A stretch of 42,836 nucleotides of DNA from Acidobacteriota bacterium (GCA_030650395.1 JAUSDY010000115.1:1-42836), one strand, 5' to 3'; positions 1 to 9,176 are shown, numbered from the stretch's first letter. The notes: generated by a model not told the origin, from the letters alone. Numbers and translations are program-made.

Positions 1-121
1 GGGACACTTCTATTTCGCTTGGACAAGAAACAGCGCCCGCGCTTGTGTGTGGGAAGGAATCAGACGATACTCAACGCCCCTACCGCGTGGCCGGTTTTCA
101 AACGTTCTTCAGTGGCCGCAT

Positions 122-466
122 TTAGACGTTCGGTGACACAATGAGGAGGTCGAGAATCTGTCCACGCGCAAGTTCGAGCGCATTTCTAAAATCTATTTCG
201 ACGCAAGTTCCGATATGGGTCTTTTCAGTCTTCTCAAGCTGGTGATGGAAGCGCCTACCTGTTTTCGCGGACTTGATGATGCCGTCAATGCAGTCCCTGA
301 GTAACTCGCCTACAAGTTTCTTGAGCTTCTCTTCGCCGCCGGCGTCCCTCAGGATACAAGTCGCGATTCGACTAAGAATGGGCAGATCTCTATGGGTGGA
401 AGGCAGACCGCCGAGGTTAGACAGCACCGCCTGAGCGGCGCTGGTGCCAGTGTGCCTCTGCCGCAT
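122..466 (-). pseudogene. NaeI-type restriction endonuclease, truncated
   Basis: The 114-residue product matches the N-terminal part of the NaeI family of type II endonucleases (from memory of NaeI, which cuts GCCGGC). The shared core is the stretch QLEKTEKTHIGTCVEID at residues 76-92. E90 corresponds to NaeI E70, and D106, exactly 16 residues later, to D86. The reading frame stops 8 residues after D106, so the expected D-C-K catalytic motif (D95/K97 in NaeI), the rest of the nuclease domain and the C-terminal DNA-binding domain are absent. The other two frames downstream do not restore that motif. It starts 30 bp after the vsr stop and sits in the same operon as vsr and the methyltransferase. 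The product should not cleave DNA. Family fairly certain, inactivity strongly inferred. Confidence 0.7.
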
Positions 467-496
467 TGGAAGAGGGCCACCATACCGTACTGCGCT

Positions 497-943
497 TCAG
501 GTAGGCACTCGAAGTCGGCGGCGAATGGCTGCCTCGATACGGCTGCGCACCAAATGCTCCACACGAACTCTCGGCTGTTTTTCGACCTCGCAGGCCCAAA
601 ATCGTAGGACTGTCCATCCTAGTTTCCTAAGTTTCCGCGCATTTCTAGCGTCGCGTCGCACGTTGGAGACTAGCTTGGGGCTCCAGTACTCCTTGTTCGA
701 TCCAGGGGAGCGCCCATCAATGCAGTTGGCATGACAATGCCAAAAGCACCCGTGAACAAAGATCGCAACTTGCAAGTCTGGCAACACGAAATCGGGCTTT
801 CCCGGAAGGTCTTTGAGTTGGGACCGGAATCTGAAGCTCAGGCGCCGTAGCACGCTGCGAACGATTGTTTCCGGCAGCGTATTCTTCGAGCGTATTCGCG
901 CCATCAGCGCGGAGCGTTTTTCGGGAGTGAAGACGTCAACCAA
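497..943 (-). CDS. vsr: Very short patch repair endonuclease (Vsr)
   Basis: Vsr nicks 5' of the T in T:G mismatches that arise by deamination of 5-methylcytosine, and so protects sites methylated by its partner methyltransferase. The 148-residue protein has the family layout: the MARIRSKNT start region, KDLPGKPDFV with catalytic D51, FVHGCFWHCH with H64 and H69, and zinc ligands C66, H71, C74 and C118 (in FWACE). These positions nearly equal those of E. coli Vsr (D51, H64, H69, C66, H71, C73, C117). The likely start is a TTG 6 bp after the methyltransferase stop; no ATG exists between them. It is cotranscribed with the methyltransferase upstream and the truncated endonuclease downstream. All key residues are present, so it is probably active. 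Confidence 0.93.
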   Translation of the reverse strand: MVDVFTPEKRSALMARIRSKNTLPETIVRSVLRRLSFRFRSQLKDLPGKPDFVLPDLQVAIFVHGCFWHCHANCIDGRSPGSNKEYWSPKLVSNVRRDARNARKLRKLGWTVLRFWACEVEKQPRVRVEHLVRSRIEAAIRRRLRVPT

Positions 944-949
944 CGCAAT

Positions 950-1975
950 CTATGCGTTGACTATATCCAACTCCGCTTGCTCAGGGGGGAACTCCACCGC
1001 TTCATCCGGTTCGTGTAACAACGCCTGCGCAATGGCGTTGCCGAACGCTTGGGCCACTGGAGGAGGAAAGGCGTTGCCGACTTGTCGATAGGCGGCCGTC
1101 TTCTTACCAAATATTTTCCATTCCACCGGAAAGCCTTGGATGAGAGCGGCCATCTCCACAGTAAGCCTCGGGGATCGTCGGAAACCCGGCGTCGGCGGAT
1201 GATCAGCTAAACCATGTCCATCAACGCCAAGCTGCCGCCACGCGAGCTTGGCTCTCGTCGGGCCAAGGTCGGCACCGCCGTGCTTCTTCGAGCCGCCCAC
1301 CAACGTTGGAGCGACGGTGGATGCCTTCTTGGCCCATTCCTCGGCGCGTCTCCAACCGCCTGCTTTCATCAAAGGAAGAAGGGTTTCTCCAACGGTCTTG
1401 GGCGTGCCTTTGATAGGAGAGGGCCATGTAAATGGGACTCTTTGGTCTTTACGAAATGCCACCAGAATTGCGCGAGGGCGAAGCTGCGGGACACCAAAAT
1501 CGCTAGCATTCACTAGATCCCATTTCACAATGTGGTAATCAAGTTTGTCGAGCTTACGACGGAGCTCCCGACGATAAGCCGCGAATGTAGTGCCCATTAA
1601 GCCGCGAACATTTTCGACCATAACGGCCCGTGGATGGCACTCTTTGATTCGCTTCAATAACAGCGGGAACAAATCGCGCTCGTCGTTCTTTCCTAGCTGT
1701 TTTCCTGCAATGGAAAATGGGGGGCACGGAATACCGGCAGCCAGCAAATCCGGTTCGGGAAACGCCGTTGCGTCGAAGTCCTTCAGGTCGTCTTCGACGA
1801 CGGGCCAGTCTGGCCGGTTCAGGCGTAGCGTTGCACACGCATTTGGATCGAGCTCGACCAGCGCCAGCGGCTCGAACCCAGCGAGTTCTAACCCTAATGC
1901 CTGACCGCCGGCTCCAGCGCACAGTTCAATTGTTGTGAGACGCCGCACAGGTGAAATGCGGACTTCGTTTCGCAC
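950..1975 (-). CDS. DNA (cytosine-5-)-methyltransferase, M.NaeI-like
   Basis: This 341-residue C5-cytosine methyltransferase transfers a methyl group from SAM to DNA cytosine. Visible motifs in order: motif I IELCAGAGGQALGLE (16-30), motif IV GIPCPPFS with catalytic C84, motif VI VMVENVRGL (E121), motif VIII QLRPRAILV, the variable target-recognition region, and motif X RQVGNAFPPPVAQAFG near the C-terminus. The start is GTG at 1975. It is the first gene of an operon with vsr and an NaeI-like endonuclease remnant, so GCCGGC is the natural guess for its target, but the target cannot be read from the sequence. With the nuclease broken it now works as an orphan methylase. The region is less GC-rich than the neighbouring chromosome, which suggests horizontal acquisition. 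Confidence 0.93.
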   Translation of the reverse strand: MRNEVRISPVRRLTTIELCAGAGGQALGLELAGFEPLALVELDPNACATLRLNRPDWPVVEDDLKDFDATAFPEPDLLAAGIPCPPFSIAGKQLGKNDERDLFPLLLKRIKECHPRAVMVENVRGLMGTTFAAYRRELRRKLDKLDYHIVKWDLVNASDFGVPQLRPRAILVAFRKDQRVPFTWPSPIKGTPKTVGETLLPLMKAGGWRRAEEWAKKASTVAPTLVGGSKKHGGADLGPTRAKLAWRQLGVDGHGLADHPPTPGFRRSPRLTVEMAALIQGFPVEWKIFGKKTAAYRQVGNAFPPPVAQAFGNAIAQALLHEPDEAVEFPPEQAELDIVNA

Positions 1976-2142
1976 GCCTCATCCTAACATCGTCAGACCC
2001 AAGTTGTAGCGCGTGTTACCGAGCGGTCCAGTAAAACTTGTGGTGTGTACCTAACGCAAATTCTGCTTTGCATTGTTAGCACGTGGTTGCCAAGATTGCG
2101 ACTCATCGGCTCGCACTTTTCTGTTCGGCTAGCCGACTCCTG

Positions 2143-3276
2143 TCAGCATAGTACATCGCGGGCGGCGAGCGCTTTTGCCGCCGCTTCTTCGACCGAATCG
2201 CCAAGCGCCGTGAGATGCCCCATCTTGCGCCCGACGCGCGGGTCGCTTTTGCCGTACAGGTGCAGTTTCACGTCCGGCACCGCCATCGCCGCCGCCCAGT
2301 CCGGCTCGCCGTTGACCCACAGATCGCCCAGCAGGTTGACCATCGCCGCCGGTTTCACCTGCGTCGTGTCGCCGAGCGACAGCCCGCAGACCGCGCGCAC
2401 CTGCTGTTCGAACTGCGACGTCACGCACGCATCGATCGTGAAGTGCCCGGAATTGTGCGGCCGCGGCGCGATTTCGTTGACCAGCAACCGCCCGTCGGTG
2501 GTCACGAAAAACTCGACGCACAAGACGCCGACGTACTGCAGGTCGTCGAGCACGCGGTGTGCCAGGTGGACCGCTTCCGACGCAATGGCGGGCGCCACGC
2601 GCGCCGGGCACACCGACAGGTCGAGGATGTGATTGTGATGAATGTTTTCGATGGCGCCGTAATGGGCAAAGCCGCCGTCAAGGCCGCGCGCCGCAATCAC
2701 CGAGATCTCCATCGAGAAGTCCACCAGCTGCTCGATGATCGCTTCCTGATGGCCGATCAGCCCCCACACCCGCTCGCCCTCTTCAATGTGGTTGATGCGG
2801 TGCTGGCCCTTGCCGTCGTAGCCGAACGCCGAGGTCTTGACGATGGCGGGAAGGCCGACGGCGCCGAGGCCAACGGCGAGCTCGTCGAGCGACTGTGCCT
2901 TGGCAAACGGCGCGACCGGGTAGCCGCGATCGGCGAGGAACCCTTTTTCGCGCGCGCGTTGTTGCGTGATGTGCAGCGCGGAGCCGCTGGGGCGGACCGG
3001 CACGACTTCGGCCGCGGCATCCGCCGCGTCGTTGAGGACGTTCTCGAATTCGAAGGTGACGACGTCGACGCCGCGGGCGAAGGCGCGAATCGCATCGAGG
3101 TCGTCGTACTCGGCGCTGACTTCCAGATCGGCGACCTGCCCGGTGGGCGTGTCGACACCCGGCGAGAAGGTATGGACGCGGTAACCCATGCGCCTCGCCT
3201 CGAGCGCCAGCATGCGGCCGAGTTGCCCGCTGCCAAGCACGCCAATGGTGGCGCCGGGCAGCACGATCCGGTTCAC
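2143..3276 (-). CDS. purK: N5-carboxyaminoimidazole ribonucleotide synthase
   Basis: PurK is an ATP-grasp ligase that carboxylates aminoimidazole ribonucleotide (AIR) with ATP and bicarbonate to N5-CAIR in de novo purine synthesis. The 377-residue protein begins with the typical [22 protein letters not shown] nucleotide-fold segment (11-32; shown here as family signature only), followed by FEFENV, the ATP-grasp stretch [12 protein letters not shown], and [12 protein letters not shown] near residue 270. The start is GTG, and its GTGA overlaps the purE stop by 4 bp, so the two genes are translationally coupled in the usual purE-purK order. Length is normal for the family. The stop lies 167 bp from the methyltransferase start, so the RM module was inserted downstream of this operon. 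Confidence 0.95.
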   Translation of the reverse strand: MNRIVLPGATIGVLGSGQLGRMLALEARRMGYRVHTFSPGVDTPTGQVADLEVSAEYDDLDAIRAFARGVDVVTFEFENVLNDAADAAAEVVPVRPSGSALHITQQRAREKGFLADRGYPVAPFAKAQSLDELAVGLGAVGLPAIVKTSAFGYDGKGQHRINHIEEGERVWGLIGHQEAIIEQLVDFSMEISVIAARGLDGGFAHYGAIENIHHNHILDLSVCPARVAPAIASEAVHLAHRVLDDLQYVGVLCVEFFVTTDGRLLVNEIAPRPHNSGHFTIDACVTSQFEQQVRAVCGLSLGDTTQVKPAAMVNLLGDLWVNGEPDWAAAMAVPDVKLHLYGKSDPRVGRKMGHLTALGDSVEEAAAKALAARDVLC

Positions 3277-3761
3277 GGCAGCGTGTCCTGCCGGACCTTT
3301 GCCGTCTGCTCGGCCCGAAACTGGCGCAGCCGATCGCGCAGCTCGGGGCGCGACGTCGCCAGAATGCTTACGGCCAGCAGCCCCGCATTGGTGGCGCCCG
3401 GCTTGCCGATCGCCAGCGTGCCGACGGGCACGCCACCGGGCATCTGGACGATCGACAGCAGCGAATCAAGGCCCTGCAGTGACGCGCTCTGCACCGGCAC
3501 GCCGAGCACCGGAAGAATCGTGTGCGAGGCCACCATGCCCGGCAAGTGCGCCGCGCCGCCGGCGCCGGCGATGATCACCTGAATGCCGCGCGCCTCCGCG
3601 CCCTGCGCGAACTCCGCCATCCAGACCGGCGTGCGGTGGGCCGACACCACTTCCTTCTCGAAGACGATGCCGAAACGTTCGAGCACCTCGGCCGCGTGAC
3701 ACATCGTGTCCCAGTCGGAAGGGGAGCCCATGATCAATGCGACGAGTGGTGTGTCGGGCAC
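3273..3761 (-). CDS. purE: N5-CAIR mutase, purine synthesis
   Basis: Class I PurE converts N5-CAIR, made by PurK, to 4-carboxy-AIR. The 162-residue protein shows all hallmarks: the phosphate-binding loop GSPSDW (12-17), SAHRTP (40-45) and [11 protein letters not shown] (66-76). The start is GTG at 3761. It is the first gene of a purE-purK pair with a 4-bp overlap. The upstream region (3762-3888), shared with the divergent M16 peptidase gene, is filled by a GGGATC/TGATCCC inverted-repeat array, so the promoter must lie in or beside that array. No operator was recognised. Confidence 0.96.
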   Translation of the reverse strand: MPDTPLVALIMGSPSDWDTMCHAAEVLERFGIVFEKEVVSAHRTPVWMAEFAQGAEARGIQVIIAGAGGAAHLPGMVASHTILPVLGVPVQSASLQGLDSLLSIVQMPGGVPVGTLAIGKPGATNAGLLAVSILATSRPELRDRLRQFRAEQTAKVRQDTLP

Positions 3762-3786
3762 GGTGAAAAAAAGAAAGTATATCGCA

Positions 3787-3876
3787 GGGATCGGGGATCG
3801 GGGGTCAGCGCACAGGAATCAGGGGTGAGCGCATTTTGCTGGCTGATCCCTGATCCCTGATCCCCGATCCCTGATC
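3787..3876. repeat. TGATCCC microrepeat inverted array
   Basis: A left arm of GGGATC-type units (3787-3808) faces a right arm of about five TGATCCC/CGATCCC units (3843-3876). A spacer of about 34 bases lies between them and holds one more partial copy (CAGGAATCAGGGG). The arms are near-perfect reverse complements and could form a long hairpin. The array occupies most of the gap between the divergent purE and M16 peptidase genes, ending 12 bp before the M16 start. A short single-arm copy of the same unit lies at 31372-31393. Confidence 0.85.
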
Positions 3877-3888
3877 TAGACTGGGCGG

Positions 3889-5238
3889 ATGAAGCGTTGG
3901 CTCATCGCAACCGCCCTGGCCCTGGCCATAGCAACAACGTCGGCGCTCGGCGCGCAAGCCCCTGCCCTGTCTGTTCCGTATACGCAGTTCACGCTGCCCA
4001 ACGGGCTCAACGTGATCCTTCACCGCGACACCAGCGTGCCGGTGGTGGCGGTGAACCTGTGGTACCACGTCGGCTCGGCTAACGAACGCGTCGGCCGCAC
4101 CGGCTTCGCGCACCTGTTCGAACACGTGATGTTCGAAGGCTCGACGCACGTGCCCGAAGGCTCGTTCGATACGTGGCTCGAAGCCGCCGGCGCCAACAAC
4201 AACGGCTCCACCAGCAACGACCGCACCAACTACTACATCGATCTGCCGGCCAACGCGCTCGAGCTCGCGCTGTTCCTCGAATCCGATCGCATGGGCTTTC
4301 TGCTCGACGCCAAGGCGCCCGAGAAAGTCGACGGCCAGCGCGACGTCGTCAAGAACGAGAAGCGGCAGAGCGTCGACAATCAACCCTACGGCCAGGCCTT
4401 CGTCGAGCTGGCGTCGCTGTTGTATCCGCCCGGCCATCCCTACAGCTGGCCGGTGATCGGCTCGATGGAAGATCTCACCGCCGCCAGCTTCGAAGACGTG
4501 GCGCGGTTCTTCCGCACCTACTACGTGCCCAACAACGCGAGCCTGGTGATCGCCGGCGACATTGATATCGAGAAGACCCGGACGCTGGTCGAGAAATGGT
4601 TCGCGGACGTGCCGCGCGGCAAGCCCGTGACGAAGCTGGCGCCGCCGACGCCGGTGCTCGACGGCGTGAAGAAGAAGACGATCACCGATCGCGTGCAATT
4701 GCCGCGGCTGTATCTGGCGTGGCACACGCCGGCGCTGTTTCAGCCGGGCGACGCGGCGATGGACGTGATCTCCAACCTGCTGACCGGCGGCAAGAACTCG
4801 CGGCTCTACAAGCGGCTGGTGTATGACCTGCAGATCGCGCAAGACGTCAACGCGTTCCAGCAATCGCAGGCGCTCGGCAGCAGCTACCTCATCATGGCGA
4901 CCGCGCGGCCCGGCCAGACGCTCGACAAGCTGCAGGCGGTGATCGACGAAGAGCTCGACCAGCTGCGCAAGTCGCCGCCCGACGCGCGCGAAATGATCCG
5001 CGCGATCAACCAGACCGAAGCCAATTTCTATCGCAACATGGAACGCGTCGGCGGCTTCGGCGGCAAGGCCGATCAGTTGAACTCGTATTACAAAGCCGCG
5101 GGCACCCCTGATTATTTCGAGAAAGACCTGGCGCGCTACCGTGCGGTCACGGCAGCCGAGGTGCAGGCTGCTGTTGAAAAATACCTGCCGAAGGATCGGC
5201 GCGTGGAACTCAGTGTCGTCCCGGGAGAGAAGAAGTGA
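3889..5238 (+). CDS. M16 family zinc peptidase, catalytic subunit
   Basis: This is a secreted insulinase/pitrilysin-family (M16B) metallopeptidase. Residues 1-22 form a signal peptide (MKRWLIATALALAIATTSAL, cut near AQ). The inverted zinc motif HLFEH is at 75-79, and the third ligand E157 lies in VVKNE, 78 residues later, within the family spacing. A second M16 domain follows to residue 449. Bacterial M16B enzymes usually work as heterodimers of an HxxEH subunit and a non-catalytic subunit, and exactly such a partner follows with a 4-bp GTGA overlap. The likely role is periplasmic degradation of oligopeptides. The substrate is not deducible. Confidence 0.93.
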   Translation: MKRWLIATALALAIATTSALGAQAPALSVPYTQFTLPNGLNVILHRDTSVPVVAVNLWYHVGSANERVGRTGFAHLFEHVMFEGSTHVPEGSFDTWLEAAGANNNGSTSNDRTNYYIDLPANALELALFLESDRMGFLLDAKAPEKVDGQRDVVKNEKRQSVDNQPYGQAFVELASLLYPPGHPYSWPVIGSMEDLTAASFEDVARFFRTYYVPNNASLVIAGDIDIEKTRTLVEKWFADVPRGKPVTKLAPPTPVLDGVKKKTITDRVQLPRLYLAWHTPALFQPGDAAMDVISNLLTGGKNSRLYKRLVYDLQIAQDVNAFQQSQALGSSYLIMATARPGQTLDKLQAVIDEELDQLRKSPPDAREMIRAINQTEANFYRNMERVGGFGGKADQLNSYYKAAGTPDYFEKDLARYRAVTAAEVQAAVEKYLPKDRRVELSVVPGEKK

Positions 5239-6665
5239 AACACGCGCTGTTGCTGCTCTGCGTCCTGTGCGCTGCCTCCGGCGTGGCCGGACAAGCGCCT
5301 GATCGATCGAAGCCGCCGGCGATCGGCCCGGCGCCGGCGCTCAAGATGTCGCCTATCCAGAAGAGCAAGTTGTCCAACGGCCTTGCGGTCTGGATCGTCG
5401 AGCACCACGAAGTGCCGCTCGCGCAGGTCAACTTGATCGTGAAGGCCGGCAGCGCCGCCGATCCGATCGGCAAGTACGGGGTCGGCAGCCTGACGGCGGC
5501 GATGCTCGACGAAGGCGCGGGGACGCGCGCGGCGCTCGAGCTCGCCGACGCCATCGAGTTCCTCGGCGCCAACCTCTCGACGACGAGCTCGTTTGATTAC
5601 TCCGCCGTCCGCATCTCGGTCCCGGTGTCGAAGCTGGGCGACGCGTTGCCGCTGATGGCTGATGTCGGACTGCGCCCTTCGTTTCCAGCGAACGAGCTGG
5701 ATCGCCTGCGCAAGGAACGGCTGACCGGGTTGCTCCAGGCTCGGGATAACGTCGCCGCCCTCGTTCAACTCGCGTTTCCACGCATGGTCTTCGGCCCGAC
5801 ACATCGCTACGGCACCTCGGCCAACGGCCTGCCGCCGGCGATCGAGTCGTTCACGGTGGATGATCTGCGCGCGTTCTATCGCGCTCACTATCGGCCCGAC
5901 AACGCAACGCTGCTGGTGGTGGGCGACGTCACCCCGGCGTCGGTGCTGCCCGCGCTCGAAAAATCATTCGGCGGATGGAAGAACGACGGCATGGCCGCGC
6001 TCGTCGCCGGCGTTCCCACCGCGCCTCAGCTCACCGGCCGGCACATTTATCTCGTGGATAAGCCGGATGCCGCGCAGTCGCAGATCAGGATCGGATGGGT
6101 CGGCGTTCCGCGATCGACCGGCGATTACGCGACGCTCGAAGTAATGAACACTCTGCTCGGCGGATCGTTCACCTCGCGCCTCAACCAGAACCTGCGCGAG
6201 AAAAACGGCTACAGCTACGGCGCGAGCTCGACGTTCGACATGCGCCAGTCGGCCGGGCCATTCTTCGCGGCAGCGGGCGTGCAGACCGACAAGACCGCGG
6301 CTGCGTTGAAAGAGTTTTTTGTCGAGCTCAACGGCATCCTCTCGCCGATCCCGCCGGACGAGCTCGCGAAGGTAAAGAATTACGTCGCGCTGGGCTTCCC
6401 GGGCGAGTTCGAAACCACCGGCGACCTCGCCCGCAAGCTCGAAGAGCTCGTCGTCTACAACCTGCCCGACGACACGTTCTCGACATTCGTGTCGAGCGTC
6501 GGCGCGGTCACGGGCGCCAACGTGCAGAACGCGGCGGCGCGCTACGTGCAGCCCGACAAGATGGCCATCGTCGTGGTCGGCGACCGCAAGGTGATCGAGG
6601 GGCCGATCCGCGCGCTGAATCTCGGTCCGATCACCGTCGTGCCGATCGACGATCTATTCCGATAG
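5235..6665 (+). CDS. M16 family peptidase, non-catalytic partner
   Basis: This 476-residue M16 homologue has a signal peptide (MKHALLLLCVLCAASGVAGQ) but lacks the zinc motif: the HxxEH position reads AAMLDE. It keeps the residues expected of the second subunit of M16B heterodimers, an Arg/Tyr pair in LREKNGYSYGASS (R321 and Y328, 7 apart, as in the R/Y pair described for the Sphingomonas SPH2681/2682 peptidase). It therefore probably completes the active site of the preceding gene product in trans by binding substrate. The GTG start overlaps the stop of the catalytic subunit. Subunit role is inferred from motif and context. Confidence 0.9.
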   Translation: MKHALLLLCVLCAASGVAGQAPDRSKPPAIGPAPALKMSPIQKSKLSNGLAVWIVEHHEVPLAQVNLIVKAGSAADPIGKYGVGSLTAAMLDEGAGTRAALELADAIEFLGANLSTTSSFDYSAVRISVPVSKLGDALPLMADVGLRPSFPANELDRLRKERLTGLLQARDNVAALVQLAFPRMVFGPTHRYGTSANGLPPAIESFTVDDLRAFYRAHYRPDNATLLVVGDVTPASVLPALEKSFGGWKNDGMAALVAGVPTAPQLTGRHIYLVDKPDAAQSQIRIGWVGVPRSTGDYATLEVMNTLLGGSFTSRLNQNLREKNGYSYGASSTFDMRQSAGPFFAAAGVQTDKTAAALKEFFVELNGILSPIPPDELAKVKNYVALGFPGEFETTGDLARKLEELVVYNLPDDTFSTFVSSVGAVTGANVQNAAARYVQPDKMAIVVVGDRKVIEGPIRALNLGPITVVPIDDLFR

Positions 6666-6669
6666 TGAC

Positions 6670-6729
6670 GGGAAGGCACTTCTTGTCGGGATGACACTTC
6701 TTGACGGGAACGCAATCCTTGTCGGGATC
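6670..6729. repeat. 18-nt tandem repeat, three direct units
   Basis: Three consecutive 18-nt units (6670-6687, 6688-6705, 6706-6723) of the form GGGAnngCACTTCTTGTC, plus the start of a fourth, follow directly after the M16 stop at 6665. The same 18-nt family recurs at 37110-37239, where it has both arms. Here only one orientation is present, so no hairpin is predicted. Confidence 0.8.
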
Positions 6730-6815
6730 GTTTGATCCGCCGGCTTTTACGGCTGGGTCGTCAAGATGGGGCCGTACAATACGGCCTCGGCACTGTAAAA
6801 ATGAGGAACCAAGCA

Positions 6816-7817
6816 ATGCGACCCGCAGCCACGCTGGGCGTCTTCCTCGTTTTCGTCGCGCTGGCAGTCTCCGGTTATTCGCTGCAGTCCGTCTCATGGC
6901 GGGACGCTTCGTCACACACCGTACGGTTCGTTACAGTCGAAAAGAATGGTCGGCTGGAGGTGCTTGATTGGGGTGGCGCTGGAAGGTCTGTAGTTCTCTT
7001 GGCCGGAGGCGGGAACACGGCGCACGTGTTCGATGACCTGGCACCGAAGCTTGCGACCGATTACCGTGTTTACGGCATCACCCGGCGCGGATTTGGTGCC
7101 TCCGGGTTCTCTGCCTCCGACAACCCGGTTGATCGTCTTCGTGACGATGTGGTCGCCGTTCTCGGAGCGCTGAAACTTGAGAGGCCCGTATTGGTGGGGC
7201 ACTCGATTGCCGGCGCGGAGTTGAGCGCGGTGGCAAGCTCACACTCCGACCGAGTTGCGGGGCTCATCTACCTTGAGGCTGGCTATCCATACGCATTCGA
7301 CAATGGCAAAGGGCCGAAGATGAAAGAGTTTCAGATGGCCGGCCCTCGACTTCCAAATCCAAGTGAGTCTGATCTAGCCAGCTTCAACTCTCTCCAAAGG
7401 TGGGATGCCGAGGTGTTTGGCTTCCCGCGCCCGGAGGCGGAGCTCCGGCTGACGTGGGATGCAGATTCCTCTGGATGACCTCGGAAGGCGCGTAATTTTC
7501 CGGGCGCGCAAGCATTTGGGGCGATCATGACGAGCGACAGAGCGTACACCCGTATCCCAGTGCCAGCGCTCGTCATCTTCGCGCTTCCCCACGTTCCAGA
7601 GAGCTGGATCGATAAGAGCACCGATCCCACGACACGGGAAGCCGCGAGGATTTATTACGCCGCGATTGACGCGGCAACGGAACGGCAGGCGAAGGCGCTC
7701 GAAGAGGGCGTGCCCACCGCGCGAGTGGTCAGGGTGCGGGGTGCCCACCACATTTTTCTATCAAACGAGTGGGAGACGCTACGCGAGACGCGTGCTTTTC
7801 TTGCCCGATTGAAGTAG
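6816..7817 (+). pseudogene. Alpha/beta hydrolase interrupted by in-frame UGA
   Basis: One frame from 6816 to 7817 encodes a complete exported alpha/beta hydrolase of about 334 codons, except for a TGA at 7476-7478 (codon 221). Upstream lie a signal anchor (MRPAATLGVFLVFVALAVSGYS), an oxyanion-region GGGNTAHVFDD stretch and the nucleophile elbow GHSIAG (S130). Downstream the same frame continues as PRKARNFPGAQAF and then PVPALVIFALPH, and ends with the catalytic His region VRGAHHIFLSNEWE (H311/H312). A CGA-to-TGA change would explain the stop. The truncated product lacks the catalytic His. The start at 6816 is preferred over 6801 because GAGGA lies 8 bp upstream. Readthrough is possible but unsupported. 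Confidence 0.8.
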
Positions 7818-7867
7818 CCGATGCGGTGCTCCCAGGACGATGTGTCGAATTCCGATGTAGCGCGCGT

Positions 7868-7960
7868 ATGATCTGCGTCATCTGCGGCTCGTTTTGAATT
7901 TAGATCTGTGTTATCTGCGTTATCTGTGGCCCTGGTGATTCTTCTGTGACATCTGCGGCG
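7868..7960. repeat. ATCTGCGTT 9-nt microrepeat
   Basis: Copies of a 9-nt unit (ATCTGCGTC, ATCTGCGGC, ATCTGTGTT, ATCTGCGTT, ATCTGTGGC) occur at 7870-7888 and 7904-7930. A further copy, ACATCTGCGG at 7949-7958, lies inside the first codons of the next gene. All units run in one direction and no inverted arm is present. The repeat fills the gap before the flavoprotein gene and overlaps its 5' end. Confidence 0.75.
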
Positions 7961-9157
7961 GTGGCCGTCATAGGTGCCGGCGCCGCGGGCCTTGTCGCCG
8001 CGGCGTTTGCGGCGTCACGCGGCGCGGACGTCGTGCTCATCGAGCGCACGCCCGACGGCGGCCGCAAGATCCTGATCAGCGGCGGCGGCCGCTGCAACAT
8101 CCTGCCATCGGTCCTCGCTCCTGAACGGTTCGTCACCGACTCGCCCGCGCACGTCATGCGCGGCATGCTCAAGTCGTGGCCGCTCCACGAGCAGCGCGCG
8201 TTCTTCGAAAACGACCTGAAGATCCCGCTGGCGCTCGAAGAAGACTCGGGCAAGCTGTTCCCGAAATCGAATCGGGCGCGCGATGTCCGCGACGGGTTGG
8301 TGGCGCTCGCAGGCGAGCGCGGCGTCCGGTTGCAATTCGGCACCAGCGTGACCGCGATCGAAGCCGGTGCCGCGGGCTTCACCATCGCAACGCCAACCGG
8401 ACCAATCGCCGCCGGGCGCGTGATTCTTGCGACCGGCGGCTTATCCGTCCCGGCGACAGGCAGCGACGGAACAGGACTCGCCGTCGCAGCGGCGCTTGGT
8501 CACAAGATGATCGACACCTACCCGGCGCTGACGCCCTTGCTCGGCCGCGACGCGGGCCACGCGGCGCTCTCGGGCGTGTCGCTGAACGCGCGGCTGCGCG
8601 GCAAGGCGGGCACGCGCACCATCGAGACGCAAGGGGGTTTTCTTTTCACCCATCGCGGTTACAGTGGGCCGAGCGTGCTCGACATCTCTCACCTGGTGGC
8701 GCGAAAGTCGGATGCGGCGGCGACCATTCGCGCGCAATGGTCGGCGCTCGATCCCGCAGCATGGGACCGCGAGTTCGAGGCGCCATCGGCGTTGATCTCG
8801 ACGATCGTCGCGCGGCACGTGCCGGCGCGGCTCGGCGAGCGGCTGATGGTCGAAGCCGGCGTGCCAACCGATCGGCGAACCAGTAACCTGCGGCGGACCG
8901 AACGCATCTCGCTCGTCGGACGCCTGACGTCGTACCTGTTGCCGTGGAGCGGCGACGAAGGCTATAAGAAAGCCGAGGTGACCGGCGGCGGTGTCGCGCT
9001 GGACGAGGTCGACCCGCGGACGCTCGAAAGCCGGCGCTGCCCGGGGTTATTTCTCTGCGGCGAGATCCTCGACGTGTTCGGCCCGATCGGCGGCCACAAC
9101 TTCGCGTGGGCGTGGGCCACCGGCCGCGCGGCGGGACTGGGTGCTGGCACCCCATAA
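7946..9157 (+). CDS. HI0933/BaiN-family NAD(P)/FAD-dependent oxidoreductase
   Basis: This 403-residue flavoprotein of the HI0933 (YhiN/BaiN-like) family has the N-terminal FAD-binding GAGAAGLVAA (residues 10-19), the family-specific KILISGGGRCNI segment (about 45-56), and the C-terminal FAD closure GEILDVFGPIGGHNFAWAWATG. Members bind FAD, and their substrates are mostly unknown; one branch (BaiN) reduces bile-acid intermediates. It is cytoplasmic with no signal peptide. The start is GTG at 7946, inside a copy of the ATCTGCGG microrepeat, so the first residues (TSAAV) are encoded by repeat sequence. The stop TAA sits in the loop of an 8-bp hairpin. It is monocistronic; the exact reaction is not assignable. 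Confidence 0.9.
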   Translation: MTSAAVAVIGAGAAGLVAAAFAASRGADVVLIERTPDGGRKILISGGGRCNILPSVLAPERFVTDSPAHVMRGMLKSWPLHEQRAFFENDLKIPLALEEDSGKLFPKSNRARDVRDGLVALAGERGVRLQFGTSVTAIEAGAAGFTIATPTGPIAAGRVILATGGLSVPATGSDGTGLAVAAALGHKMIDTYPALTPLLGRDAGHAALSGVSLNARLRGKAGTRTIETQGGFLFTHRGYSGPSVLDISHLVARKSDAAATIRAQWSALDPAAWDREFEAPSALISTIVARHVPARLGERLMVEAGVPTDRRTSNLRRTERISLVGRLTSYLLPWSGDEGYKKAEVTGGGVALDEVDPRTLESRRCPGLFLCGEILDVFGPIGGHNFAWAWATGRAAGLGAGTP

Positions 9158-9166
9158 AGGGGTGCC
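9146..9166 (+). repeat. Hairpin overlapping stop codon
   Basis: GGCACCCC (9146-9153) pairs perfectly with GGGGTGCC (9159-9166). The loop contains the TAA stop of the flavoprotein gene (9155-9157). No T-run follows, so it is a stop-codon hairpin or small repeat element rather than a canonical Rho-independent terminator. Confidence 0.65.
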
Positions 9167-9176
9167 CTACGAGCAT

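Noticed and set aside
1-121. Insertion-sequence end at the window start (GGGACACTTCTATTTCGC)
   Set aside because: It resembles termini seen near some mobile elements, but no transposase or second end is in view, so it cannot be supported.
2050-2085. attC-like palindrome (ACCTAAC ... GTTAGCA)
   Set aside because: The left core fits RYYYAAC but the right core does not fit GTTRRRY, the element is far too short, and no integrase is present.
7476-7478. UGA as a selenocysteine codon
   Set aside because: The position is a loop after the nucleophile, not a redox site, and no selenocysteine insertion hairpin or sel genes are visible.
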